64,000 nucleotides of DNA, from contig NC_090124.1 in the NCBI RefSeq assembly GCF_023973825.1, forward strand, positions 2,039,501 to 2,103,500, read 5' to 3'. The notes under the pieces were generated by a model, which was given only the letters and a program-made list of their open reading frames with translations, was not told the origin of the DNA and did not search any database. Origin of the DNA: Plasmodium brasilianum. Taxonomy: Eukaryota > Apicomplexa > Aconoidasida > Haemosporida > Plasmodiidae. Positions 11,885-24,300 of the stretch are shown piece by piece; the first letter of the stretch is position 1; every line of letters begins with the position of its first letter. Made by a program: the position numbers and the translations under genes.

Positions 11885-13096
11885 ATACATACATATATAT
11901 GCGTTACTCAGCAAAGACATACAACCCTTGGCACGAAAGCTCCTTCATGTAGTAATGAATAAACGGTCTTACGGCATGGCGCGCATTGCCAGTAATTCAC
12001 ATAATACACGTACATATATGGATGTACACAGATATGTATGTACGTATATGTATATGTATGTATGTATGTATGTATATGTATATGTATGTATGTATATGTA
12101 TATGTATGTATATGTATGTATATGTATGTATGTATGTATATATATGTAAGCTCATATATGTATGCACTTACAGCACAGGGCGGCAAATAGTTTTATACAT
12201 CAATAATAAAAGGAAAAAAAAAAAAGTCGAAAATAACCGTACTTGACGTGTTATACGGAAAAGCAGTACAAATAGTACATGCAAACTCATACTCATACAT
12301 AAAGATATATATATATATATGCACATGTAAATGTATATATTAATATGTACGTACAAATGTACGCGTGTACTTATGCGTATTTTTCATAATTTTACTAATG
12401 CATAAAATAAAATGCAAAAATATTGTACATACAAAATCTAATTATTGCATGATATACGCAACGTAACAGATAAATTAACATGAAAAGCATAATATATAAA
12501 CAAGCATTATTTAATGGCGCACTTAAAAAAAATCAAAAACTAAAAAAAAAAAAGAAAAAAAAAAAAAAATTATTACATATATGCATGTGTATGTTTTATA
12601 CGTGTAAGAGTTAAAGCTAAGTTGTTCTTGAGAATATTTTTTTTTTTTTCCTTTTTGTAATTATGCGTAAAAATATATACATGCATAGTATATATATGTA
12701 TATATATATATATAGTATACATAATATAAATGTATATTTATACATAATATGTACGTATAAGTATGATATGCACTAATACGTATTAGTGAAATACGCTCAC
12801 AAAGGGACCATACAGATAACAGTTTAAAAAGGAACAACAAGAGGTAAACAATAGTTGTGTTTGAAAGAATTTTCTTTTTTTTTTTTGGGGAAAAAAAATA
12901 TGCATATAACTGTATACGCGTATGGTATATGTATGTATACATATATATTCACTTACGTATGCGCAACGAGCGAACTTCAACAGAATGAATGAGCGCTTGC
13001 GGACGACGCAACAAAAAAAGGCCTAATATGATGAGGAAAATTCGTAATAAATATATTTAGGTGCATATGTAAAGTTGACATGATGCTGATTAGTAC

Positions 13097-13351
13097 ATGT
13101 GCACACTAAATGTTTGGAAAAATGAAGTGGAAAATGACGAGAAACATGAGAAACATGACGAGAAAAATGAAGAAAAAAATGAAGAAAAAAATAAAGAAAA
13201 AAATAAAACAATAAATGAGGCGAAAAATAAACAGTTCTCAAAAACAAAAAGATCTAGCAACTTATTCGACTGCATTTTTCCAAGGGGCAAGAAGTTCTTA
13301 ACATGGCAAAAGAGCATTTTCATAAAAAAAAAAAGGGTCAACTTTAAATAG
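13097..13351 (+). CDS. Candidate small ORF, 84 residues, unknown
   Basis: An ATG-initiated frame of 84 codons with a Glu/Lys/Asn-rich first half and a non-repetitive basic second half containing NLFDCIFPRGKKFLTWQ. Codon choice (AAA, GAA, AAT) is like that of real genes here, but any A-rich strand gives that. No family is recognised and no neighbouring exon is obvious. It could be a small gene, part of the EDC4 5' leader or chance. Confidence 0.18.
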   Translation: MCTLNVWKNEVENDEKHEKHDEKNEEKNEEKNKEKNKTINEAKNKQFSKTKRSSNLFDCIFPRGKKFLTWQKSIFIKKKRVNFK

Positions 13352-13529
13352 CAGAGCACACATATATTTGCGTATGTACGTATATGTTTGCATATTTATG
13401 TACATAAATATGAATGTATATATGTGTGTATTTATGTATACATGTATATATGTATTGGTATTTAACATATCCATTAGGACGAACTCTCGAGTATTCTACG
13501 ACTCTGCGCAAATAATACCAAGAATGGCT

Positions 13530-13560
<31 letters not shown>

Positions 13561-14228
13561 AAAGAATACATAAGCGTACATACGAACGAACGAAGTAAGA
13601 CAATAGAATGCACAAATAAAAGATAAAATTAAAAAAAGAATGTTTAAGGTGCTAAACAGCCATGTTCCCAAGACGAAAAAATTGAACTTAAAGGTAGATG
13701 TGTAAAAACAAATAATTTATACAAAACATTTTGAAAATTCATGAAATTACAACACCAAGTTGTTCACTTATATTTCCGTCCTCTTTAATGCGTAATTAAA
13801 TGTGGTATGCTTTTGATAAATTCATGGGAATAGGAAACGGACACAATTTAAAATTTTCATTTTTTTTTAAATTAAATTAATTTTTTTTTTTTTTTATAAC
13901 TTCAGCTGTGACGTTACTTTCTCATTTTGACAAGAGCTCATTGGACAGTTGTATGCTCCGCGTATTTCTGCTTTTTTTTTATTATATATCATATTTGACA
14001 TCATCGTTTTAACTTTTTTTTTTTTATGTAGTAGCCATATGAGAAAAATTCAACTTCATTAAATGAGCACAAAGTTATATTCAAAATATTTTGTAAAGCT
14101 GTTATATAAGTTACCTGTTCATGCACATCCATACGCACATGCACATGTAATATTCCATCTTGTGAAATATGTTTAACATTGCTTTAGTTTGCTTATATCA
14201 TTTGCTTGTTTCAATTTTTGTAAATCTT

Positions 14229-14672
14229 CTTCATTTTGTTGAACTTCATTTAGTCAAACTTCTTCATCTAGTCAAACTTCTTCATTTAGTCGAACTTCTT
14301 CATTTAGTCAAACTTCTTCATCTAGTCAAACTTCTTCATTTAGTCGAACTTCTTCATTTAGTCGAACTTCTTCATTTAGTCGAACTTCTTCATCTAGTCG
14401 AACTTCTTCATTTAGTCGAACTTCTTCATCTAGTCGAACTTCTTCATTTAGTCGAACTTCTTCATCTAGTCGAACTTCTTCATTTAGTCGAACTTCTTCA
14501 TTTAGTCGAACTTCTTCATTTAGTCGAACTTCTTCATTTAGTCGAACTTCTTCATTTAGTCAAACTTCTTCATTTAGTCGAACTTCTTCATTTAGTGGAA
14601 CTTCTTTATTTAGTCGAACTTCTTCATTTAGTCGAACTTCATTTTGTCGAACTTCTTCATTTTTCCGAACAT
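14229..14672. repeat. 18-bp TTCATTTAGTCGAACTTC minisatellite
   Basis: About 24 head-to-tail copies of an 18-base unit with few substitutions (CGAACT/CAAACT, TTTAGT/TCTAGT). As the unit is a multiple of three, one plus frame reads as a 185-codon ORF of LLHLVE repeats (14169-14726), another plus frame reads SFSRTS and a minus frame reads EVRLNE. The array accounts for the ORF almost entirely, so I call it non-coding. Confidence 0.92.
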
Positions 14673-15449
14673 CTTCAGTTTATTTCTTTTAATCGAATGG
14701 TGCACATGAATTATACAAGAAGATAGACAATACGATAATGCTATTAAGCTGCTATTCTTTTTCCATTTGCTATATTGTTTCTTTTTGTTCTCACATTTCA
14801 TGAAAACATATAAGTAAAGATTAATTAATTTTGGTTACCCAAGTCTGATTAACCTCAAAGTTTTTTTTATTACGATGTTTTTTATTTCTTATTCATTTAA
14901 TCTTTAAGAAATTTTATCTTTTTATAGTCTACAAACATTAAACCTTTGCACAGTGTGTTTATATACAAAGGTATAGGTTCATTTAAAAAAAAAAAAAAAA
15001 AAAAAAATGTCATAACGTACATACATATCTGTATAGGCACATATGTATGTGTCTAAGAAAATGTGGATCAGTTATTGGTAGAGTAGCAACTGTAACGCTT
15101 TAAACGTCCTTATAAATTTCATGAGGTGAAAAAAAGGCAAAATAATAGACGAGATGAATTTGAAGGCTTTATAACTTTAAAGATATTCTTATTTTTTAAA
15201 ATAATACTATATGTAGGGAAAATGTTAGAGCGGCAGTTATATATACATATATATATATACATGCGCACACTTACGTATATTTTTTCGGCCACTAGACATT
15301 ATGCAGACAAGTTAAAATTTCATTTTAAAATTGAAAAAAAAAGGGATACTACTCAAGAAAGAGTATTGACTGCTAAAGTTTTTTAAAAAAAAATTTTCTT
15401 GAATGGAGCAAATAACCCGCTTAAATATACATGCATGTAAGCGCACACG

Positions 15450-15480
<31 letters not shown>

Positions 15481-16296
15481 AAAGTATTCCGTCCAACTAT
15501 ATTTCATTTTGTACCATTGATTACAGTGTGCTATTATTTTACACATGTTAACCTTGTAAGCTCAACAAAAGAAGTACCTCACTTTTTTTTTAACTCTGTG
15601 CATATATAGGAAAGTTTATATATTGTTTATACAACATATAGAAAAAGGAAAAAGGGTGGAAAATTAAAAAAAAATTAAAAAGAGGAAAAATGGAAGAGAA
15701 ATTAAATTATATTAAATTAAAAAGTGGAAAAAAAATTTGGAAAATGGAACCTTATTAAGTGCAACAAAACAGCGAAAAAGGAGCAAAAGAAAATAAAAGT
15801 TGTCAGTAAATAAAGTACATACAATTTTTACAATAGCAAAAAATAAAAATATGCTTGCAAAGTTGGCACAAAAATTTAATATATTGTAATTGGTAAAAAA
15901 AGAACTTATCGCAAAAACGCATACAAAAAATGGTGTATATTTTGTATATATACATACATACATACACACATATGTATGTATATATATATATATTCGCATA
16001 TATGTACTTTCTGTTAAACATGGAATATACCTGAGAAATGAGATAACGAAGCAAGAAATACCAAGAACCTTGTTTCTCAATGCATTTGAAGCGAACAAGT
16101 TGGAAGAAAAAGTGGGTACACTGCAAAAAATAAAACGAAACAAAACGAAATGAAGAGAAATGAAGCGAATAGGTAAAACTGCCTCTTTTTAAAAATATTT
16201 TAAGGCAGAATAAAAATAGTAAATGTCCTAGCAACTGCTTTAAATTTAGTATTGTAGGTGTGCTAAGTAGGACTTTAAAATGGAAAAACCATATAC

Positions 16297-16335
<39 letters not shown>

Positions 16336-16809
16336 ACGGTGGAAATATGCCTGTATAAATGTGCATGTACACATGTGCAAATAAGAATGTATAAATATAC
16401 ATATATACATATATCACATAAAAGGAATGGTTTTTGCTCTCTGGTGTGTTATACATAAATACATACATATGCATACATATATACATACACAATTCCAACT
16501 AATTTGCGTCTATTTAAAACTAGTTTATTTTTTTTATTTTTTTTTTTACATTTGAAAAAACATTTTGAAATGCAATAAATTGTTTCCAGGAAAGGAAAAG
16601 AATTTCATATTATAAAAGTTAAAACAAAAAAAAAAAAAAAAAAAAAGATTGCTTAATGAGAAGTGCTATTTCGTACATGTTCCTTTTTGTGTATACGCTG
16701 TGCGTAAATGAATATATGTTTGCACGCTATTCGTAATTTCATATATGTTTATACCTTCTGTGCATAAACGAGTATGTATACATTACTATTCCATGTGACT
16801 TAGTATACT

Positions 16810-16938
16810 ATGTTATACTCAATGAAATTTGAAGAAAACCTCATTGAAGTAAATGAACTACAATTGAACTATGCAAACATTTTTACTATTTATGATAAAG
16901 CACATGATCGTGATACCCCTCACGAAATCGGATTTTAA
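16810..16938 (+). CDS. Candidate small ORF, 42 residues, unknown
   Basis: A 42-codon ATG frame preceded by an in-frame stop at 16801-16803. The peptide has balanced, non-repetitive composition (for example EENLIEVNELQLNYANIF and YDKAHDRDTPHE), unlike the low-complexity ORFs around it. It is 1.4 kb upstream of the EDC4 homologue on the same strand, so it could be an upstream ORF in a long 5' UTR, a micropeptide or a coincidence. No homology is recognised. Confidence 0.2.
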   Translation: MLYSMKFEENLIEVNELQLNYANIFTIYDKAHDRDTPHEIGF

Positions 16939-17020
16939 AAAGTAAAAACGTGTTTAATTTTCTGAAATAAAATGAATATGTAAAACTGCAAAACATGTAC
17001 AAAGTTGCAAGTATGAATAT

Positions 17021-17255
17021 ATGATTTATTTTATTTTATCATTTATTTTTTTTTTTTTTATTTTACTATTTTATTATCTCTCTCTATTTATTTTATTATA
17101 TTATTGTTTCTTTTATTGTTTAATCTATTTCTTGTTTTACTTTATTTATATATCTTGGTTTATTTTATTTATTTCTTCTTTTCTTTTATTTATTTCTTCT
17201 TTTCTTTTATTTATTTCTTCTTTTCTTTTCTTTTATTTTCATTTTCTTTTTTTTT
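17021..17255. repeat. T-rich TTTATTTATTTCTTCTTTTC repeat tract
   Basis: Low-complexity T/A/C DNA with three clean copies of a 20-base TTTATTTATTTCTTCTTTTC unit near 17160-17230. The open frames across it encode only Phe, Leu, Ile, Ser and Tyr and are artefacts. Confidence 0.75.
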
Positions 17256-18310
17256 TTTTATGTTCAAAATATTTGATAAAACATATTTTACGTACAAGTG
17301 AGTTCCACTGAGCAAAGAAAAGAAAACATCATTGAAGAAACGTATGTTGTTGGATCAGTTTAAATTGCATGCTTGTTGTTGTGTAGCATATACATTTATA
17401 AATATATATACATATATACTTGTTTATGTTCACATATGTATATATCCGTATCTTTATGTACGTATATTTTTTTATAAATATATTCGTCCATATGCACTTT
17501 ATAATTCGTTTTTTTACCTTTTTATAATACTGTCCTAAGAACAAAACTACGTTCTCGAGTTTTTTTATAATGTACATGTGCATATACCTGTATCTTTGTG
17601 AACAGGTCTGTGCCTTTTTGCCCGCTTTTTCCTCAGTTTAGCTAATATAGATATAAATGCACATAATGCAAATAAAGTATATGACCTTACATATTATGTG
17701 TGAACATAATTTTTAAGTGGAAAAAAAAGAAAAAAAAAGAAAAGAAAAGAAAAAATGTGCTTATAATGTAGTGACTGACACACACTTCTCAGTTTTAGTG
17801 AAGAATGCATTTTTTTATTAGTACAAATTAATTAAACAATTCCGTATTTTCTATGTGATTAAACATACCCGAAGGATATAATCCTTCTTGTGTTGTGCAC
17901 ACATGATTTAATAATATTTTGAATTAAAAAAAAATTAGCCCCTTTTTATATCTCAGTTTTGCATTAATGCAGTGTATATATATATGTATGTACTTATTTA
18001 GAGGGTGCCCATTAACAAATGTGTAGTGTGTATGCTTGAACATACCGTAATAGGAATATAATATTATTTTTTAAATTTATTTTTTGCGCATAAGGGGAAG
18101 TTGCACGTAGGTGTTCGTACAGATAAACATATGTGCATATCTCTATGTACATAAACATATTCACATAAAAGTATATACGTATGTACGTGCTAGTGTGTTA
18201 CCATTTCCTCCTTTCATATGTACGCCCATGCACGTGCAGCTAGTATTGACATCTCGAAAGAAGACCTAGTAACTCCTGTAACATATTTTTTTCCTCCCTA
18301 CTTTCACAAA

Positions 18311-21300
18311 ATGGATGTTCAAGAAATAGATGAAAAGATCATTTCGGAAGGAAATTATGTACGAAATGCATTGCATACAAATAATGTAAAAATAAAGACA
18401 TCGAATATTGTAAATAATATGGAGGCTATTGAAGGTAGTAATAAGAATTTTTTAACACTAAATGAAAATTTGATATCAAAAATAAGAAGTGATGGTTTTG
18501 AAATAATAAAAAAAGAAGGAGAGATATTAGACGTAAATTCACGGAATGTTTGTTATGCTTTAAAAAATGGGAAATTTCGTTTAATTAATCAAAATGGAAT
18601 AAATACAACAAGGATAAAATTGTTATATGACAATGAAGTTTTATATGTTTGTTTTAATAAAGAAAATGGTAATTATTTATTATTATTAGATAATAAAGGT
18701 CATTTATATATTTACAAAATTAATGAATATAAAGTTGATTTGATACTTTGTTTAAATTTTCCACCATATCAAAAAAAATTCACCATGCCAACTTCTTCTG
18801 CTAATTCAAAATTTTCTGTCATCTCATCCACCTGTACTGTTAATGCAAAAGATATTAAAAATGTGATAAAAAGTGATATTCCCAAAAAAGCTAGCTGGCT
18901 ACCAAAAAGTGATAAACTTTTTATTACTGGTCATAATAATTGTTTATATATTTGGAACGTAACCTTACTAACTAATGCAATGATAACAAATAAACTTAAA
19001 GATGAAATTGATGTAAATGATAAGTTAGTGTCCATGTGTGCTATATCGTTATCTTTCGAACATGTATTTCATAAGTATAATTATTTATGTAAAGAGCAAA
19101 ATTTGAGTACAGAGAACGAAGATAACAGGTATGATAAAATTTTTTTAAACACCTACTGTTTAAGTCTAAATGGGAAATATATATTTGCATTAATAAATAA
19201 TTACTATTCTATTATATGGGATGTAGAGCGGAACAATCAGTATCTTAAAATTACGTTAGTTGGTTTCTCATCATTAAAAAAGGAAATAAAAAATGTGAAG
19301 AAGCAGTTGCACATTGATTCGGCTAGCACACACAGGAGTGAGCAAGGGTTTCTTTCCATTAATAAGGATCCACAGAAGTCTGACAGTTGCAGCTCGATCA
19401 ATGGCGAAATATCGTCAGTCCACATGCTGAACACCTTTTTCCACTATAATAGGAACAGCACTAGCAGCGGTGATCACGACAATAGTAATGACAATAACAG
19501 CGGCAGTGGCGGCTGTATTAATGATGGCAGTCAGAGCACTTACTACCTACTCGTTTTCCATAGCGGATCATGTATATCAGTGTTTCCCTTCAAAAACAAT
19601 ATTATCGTAGACGAAAATTTTTCGGAGCGCATAGATATTCTAAACGAAAGTAGCATACAAAATATATATGTGGAGAAGGATATAACGAATATTGAAAACA
19701 TAGAGATGTTTATAGATCCATCTGAGTTTTTCGTCTTCCTTAGTTTGTCTTACACAATTTTTAACAAACATAAAAAAGTAGATGTTAGTAGAAGTTTATT
19801 ATTCATTCTTGAAATTTTAAATAAAAAAAGATTAAATTTTAAAATTCAGCCCAAATTTGTTCTACTACCAAATAAAACTATTCTACCCTTATGTTCTATT
19901 AGATTAATAAAAATAAATGATTGTTTAAAATTCTCAAAAGTTTTAAATGTATCAGTTTCATCAACTACTCTAAATATTATTAATCTTTTTGTGTTTTCTA
20001 TTATTTTTAATTCATTGAAAAAGAGTGTAAGTGTTCAGTCCTTTTCAGCTCCAATACCGTTACTTATGGGGGACGTATGCAATACCAAGGAGGGGCAGCA
20101 ACCATCCATTGCATGTGATCAGAGTAACTCATTGGAGGTAGATACACATGTAAAGCAAGGAGATACACATAATGATTTGGTTAAATCTGCTAATAGTAAC
20201 ATTTTGAAAGGTACATGTGAAGAGAGTAATAATACATATGCTAGTAGTAAGGCCCCTATGGGGGATGAGTTATATTTGGCTGACAACGAATATGACGCAT
20301 ATAATAATCTGGATGAGCAAAAGAGAAACATAATGGTGCATTATGAAGATTTCTTTAGGGCGATAAAGGATAAAGGAGGAGTTGTTGGGAATAGAATGGA
20401 GAGGCATTTGGTAGGTGAAAAAACAGATTCAGTTCATATGAGAATGCATAATGATATGGCTCAAGGTCGTGAGAGTGTTATTCATAAGAATGTCTTGCAT
20501 CATGATGCGGTAGATGGAATGAATATGCTTCAGAAAATAAAAAATTTGACTAAAATGGGAGATGATTACCTAAATGACCATAATAATAGTACCCAGCACA
20601 TAGGTAATAATATTGAGGAGGTGAAGAAGCAGGAGATGATTGAGGATACTGCCAACAGTAGAAGAGGCATGAGTAGAAGCAGCAACAAGAACAGCGACGA
20701 GGTTACCACGGGAAGTGCAAGTAATAGTAACGAAGCGAATATAAAGAAAACAAGAAAGTTAAAAAAGGAGCTAAAAGGAGGAGCAGTGGGGGAGAAAGAG
20801 GACAAGCAGGGATTACGCAAAGGAAGCGAATTAATAGGGCATAATGAACATAAAGACTTAACGGCTCCCTTAAATGAAATGGGAATATTGAGGAGAACGG
20901 ATAAGGATAAAATGTATGAAAAGGATATGAATAATATAGACAATCGCACAAGTGTAAAGAGCCACGTGTTAGAAAATAGTCCATTGTTGGATAGTAGTCA
21001 TGTACTGGAAAATTGCCTGAACAATCTAATGAATGAGTCCAATGAACGCTCTGATGGACAACATATTAATAAAAAGGGTTCTCATGAAGATGAAGATTTA
21101 GATCAATTTTTAAATTATTCCATTAAAGAGATAAAGAAAAATAAAAAAAAATCTTCCTTCGATGAGACATTCACACTAAACGATGATATGGGTAATATCA
21201 AACTGAAAGAGTTTTGTGCTAAAAGAAAAAACAGCTCACATTTGGAGTCCAAAAAGATGAGCGTTTCTTCCTTGTGCAGTAGCAGTAGATATAAGGAAGT

Positions 21301-24300
21301 GAATACTTTAGGAGCACAAAAGGGAGGAAAAAATGAAGAGAAAGGAGAAAAGCAAGGAGTACTGCAAGAAGTTGGAGGAGTTCCATTGGGAAAAGTCGAA
21401 GGAGAAGAGGCAGAGGAAGCAGAAGAACACGCAGGTAACAAGAAAAATCCTTTCAACGAAACCAAACAAATTGTGGATTTAATTTTTTCTGATCACTCGG
21501 AAATGAAGTTAGGATATGGAAATGATGAAAAGAACACGCTGGACTATAACAGTAATATTGATATAATAATGTCAACACATGAAGATGCCTTAAAGAGGTT
21601 CATGGAATGTGAAGAGGAAGAGAATGAGGAGGACAAGAGGAGTCTTCATCATGGTAGTAATAATAATAAGATAGTGATAAGTAAGGGTTATGCAGATGGA
21701 CTGATAGAGAAAAGAGGGCATAAGGAGAGTGAAAACAGCGAAATAGGCAAAATAAGTAGAAACAACGAAATTAACAGAAACAGTGAAATACGCGATAATG
21801 TTGGCGAAGGATCTTTTCTGCAAAGCCAGGTGCATGAGGAGGAGGAGAAAGGGGCGCATGCAAAAGACGAAAACGAGCAGAAGCAGTACGATGATTTTAG
21901 AGGACCTGAGAAGGAAAAAGAAAAAGCAAAGGAAAAAGTAAAGGAAAAAGAAGAAAAAAATGAAAAGGAAAAAGAAGAAGAAAATGAAAAGGAAAATGAA
22001 AAGGAAAAGGAAAAGGAAAAAGTAAAGGAAAAGGAAAAAGTAAAGGAAAATGAAGGTAAGAAGAATCATGAAATTTATGCAAAGAAGGAAAAAAATCTGA
22101 ATTCCTTTTTGCATAAACTGGGGTTTTTTAAAAGCAGCCAAGCAGCTTCACCCGGACCAGAAGTACATCCTTCAGAAGGTGCAGTTATTACTACTTCAAA
22201 CGTGGCACATATCTCTTCAAAGGAGTGTAACAACAACAGAGGGGTAAGAAGCAAATCGCAGTTAGGTAGTGATAACTGTTTGGTACCCATCCAAATTCAG
22301 ATGAGTGAAGAAAAGAGGGATCAGTTGGGAAGCAGTAACCATTTATGTAGTACTAATCAGGTAAGTGGTAGCAACGAGCCAAGTGGTTGTACCCAGGATC
22401 ATACCCTCAGTGAACATTTTAAAAGAGAGGAATGCATTAGGAAAGATGGAAAAATAGAGGAAACTCCCTCTGTTCCGACGAAAGCAATTAACATTGATAT
22501 TGTAGAAAAAAGCAGTACAAAGGGAATCTTAACAATGTATGATGGAATGACAAAAGGTAAGGAGGAGATAGACGATAGGGCAGGTGGTAGTAATGCTGCC
22601 ATACATATTAACAAGGGTAATGATAATGGAGGGGAGAGGGGAAACCATTATCTTACCATTTCAGATGATATAATGAAAGTTATGTGTGATGAAGTATGTC
22701 AGCGTGTGAGTTCAAAAATGGCAAAGATGATTTACGAAGAGTTAAGAGGTAAAAATATGGTTAACGAGGGTAACTTAAGTGCGTTTAATAGAGTAGGCAG
22801 AAACCCGGATGAGGAAAGTAGTAAACTAACCAATAATAATAACAACGATGGTAGCAGGCACAATAATGGTGCTAGTAGTCATGATAATAACAAAGCAAGT
22901 AACAGTAGCAATACTAATAACAATTATTACAAAGAAATAGGGTGCATGTTGAACAGTTGTAACAAGAAAATAAGTGAAATGAAAGAGGAGATAATGAATA
23001 TAAAAAATTCAAATAAAAATATGAATTTAAAAGTTGCATCAATAAATAATAATGTATGTAAAATATATGAGTGTGTGATTAAGAATAATTCATATCAAAA
23101 GGTTCAGAATAGTAGTTCTAACGGAAATGATATAAAATTAGAAAAAATGATGAATGAAATAAATAATTTTAAGAAATATATAAATAACACGATAAATAAA
23201 TTATCAGAAAATTTAGGTGTTATGTCAGATGAATTGAAAAATAATTTTAACAAAACTCTTAGGGGAAATAATGAAAATTTGAAAAAGATTTTGCAAGATG
23301 TACAACATAGTAAAAAGGTAGAACCCACTCAGGTGGACCTAAAAAATGGCAAAAGGGTTGGCGGTGGTGGTACTACTGCCAATGGGAATAGCGGTAATAG
23401 TAGTGGCAGCGGAGGAGGTCCATATAGCAAAGAATTGACGGAGTTTTTTAATAATGCACATCAAAATGCTTTGAAGAAAATCATGCCTTCTGTTATATCA
23501 TCCGAAATTCATTTTCAATTTTCCAAGAGTGTTATTCCAGGTATGAAAGAAGCGTATAACACGGGTTTTCAGTCCATAAAAGATTCCTTTATTTCTTTAT
23601 TGTTAGAAAATAAGCATTTGTTAAGTGAAGAAATAAGTGCAATAGAAAAGAATATATATGATAAATTGGAACGAAATAATGAAGACTTTGTGTTATCTGT
23701 AAATAACAAACTCGACCAGTTGCAAAAGGAAGTAAAGTTATTCACCTACAACATCAATCAGCAGATAGCCTATTTGCACGATGATATAAACGAGTTGAGT
23801 AAGAAGCCCCTGCAGTTGAACGACCAAACTGTGGAAAATGTGATAGTAGCTGGTGAAGGAGCGGACGAAGAAGCAGATGCAATGGAAGAAGCGGATGTAG
23901 TGGAAGAAGCAGATGTAGTGGAAGAAGCAGATGTAGTGGAAGAAGCGGATGTAGTGGAAGAAGCGGATGTAATGGAAGAAGCGGTTGTAATGGACGAGGA
24001 GGAATATGAAGAGGATGATAAGGAGATGCTTTATCTTAGTAACAATAAACAGAGTGATATCCATCACTATAATAATACACCAAATATGAGTAACAAGAAC
24101 AATTGTACCAAAAATAATAGTGATAAGAGCTCGATTGTTGAAATAAAAAGAAATTATGACTACAGTATGCAACAGAGAAATGATCCAACAGATATTATAA
24201 TTAAGGGAAGGATTAATCATTTGTTAAGTGAACATGAATATAACCAAGCATTTATATTAGCTCTTTCAATAGATATTGAAAAAAATACGAATGCTTACTG

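Larger units (their letters stand above)
11305..18310. other. Long divergent intergenic region, COPA / EDC4 homologue
   Basis: A 7 kb gap between outward-reading genes, the largest in the window. It holds poly-A/T tracts, (TA)n at about 11536-11560, 15448-15475 and 16305-16332, a 36-bp repeat near 11760, GTATGT-rich DNA at 12010-12147, an 18-bp minisatellite at 14229-14672 and TTTATTTATTTCTTCTTTTC repeats at about 17160-17250. Two small ORFs of non-repetitive sequence (13097-13351 and 16810-16938) are listed separately. Both promoters are presumably here; I cannot point to transcription start sites. Confidence 0.6.

Noticed and set aside
14169..14726. 185-codon LLHLVE repeat protein
   Set aside because: Nearly all of the frame is the 18-bp minisatellite; the flanks give no domain or signal, and alternative frames are equally open.
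20566..20984. Minus-strand ORFs opposite the EDC4 homologue
   Set aside because: Shadows of the coding strand with Leu/Ser/Phe composition; the plus-strand frame has clear homology.
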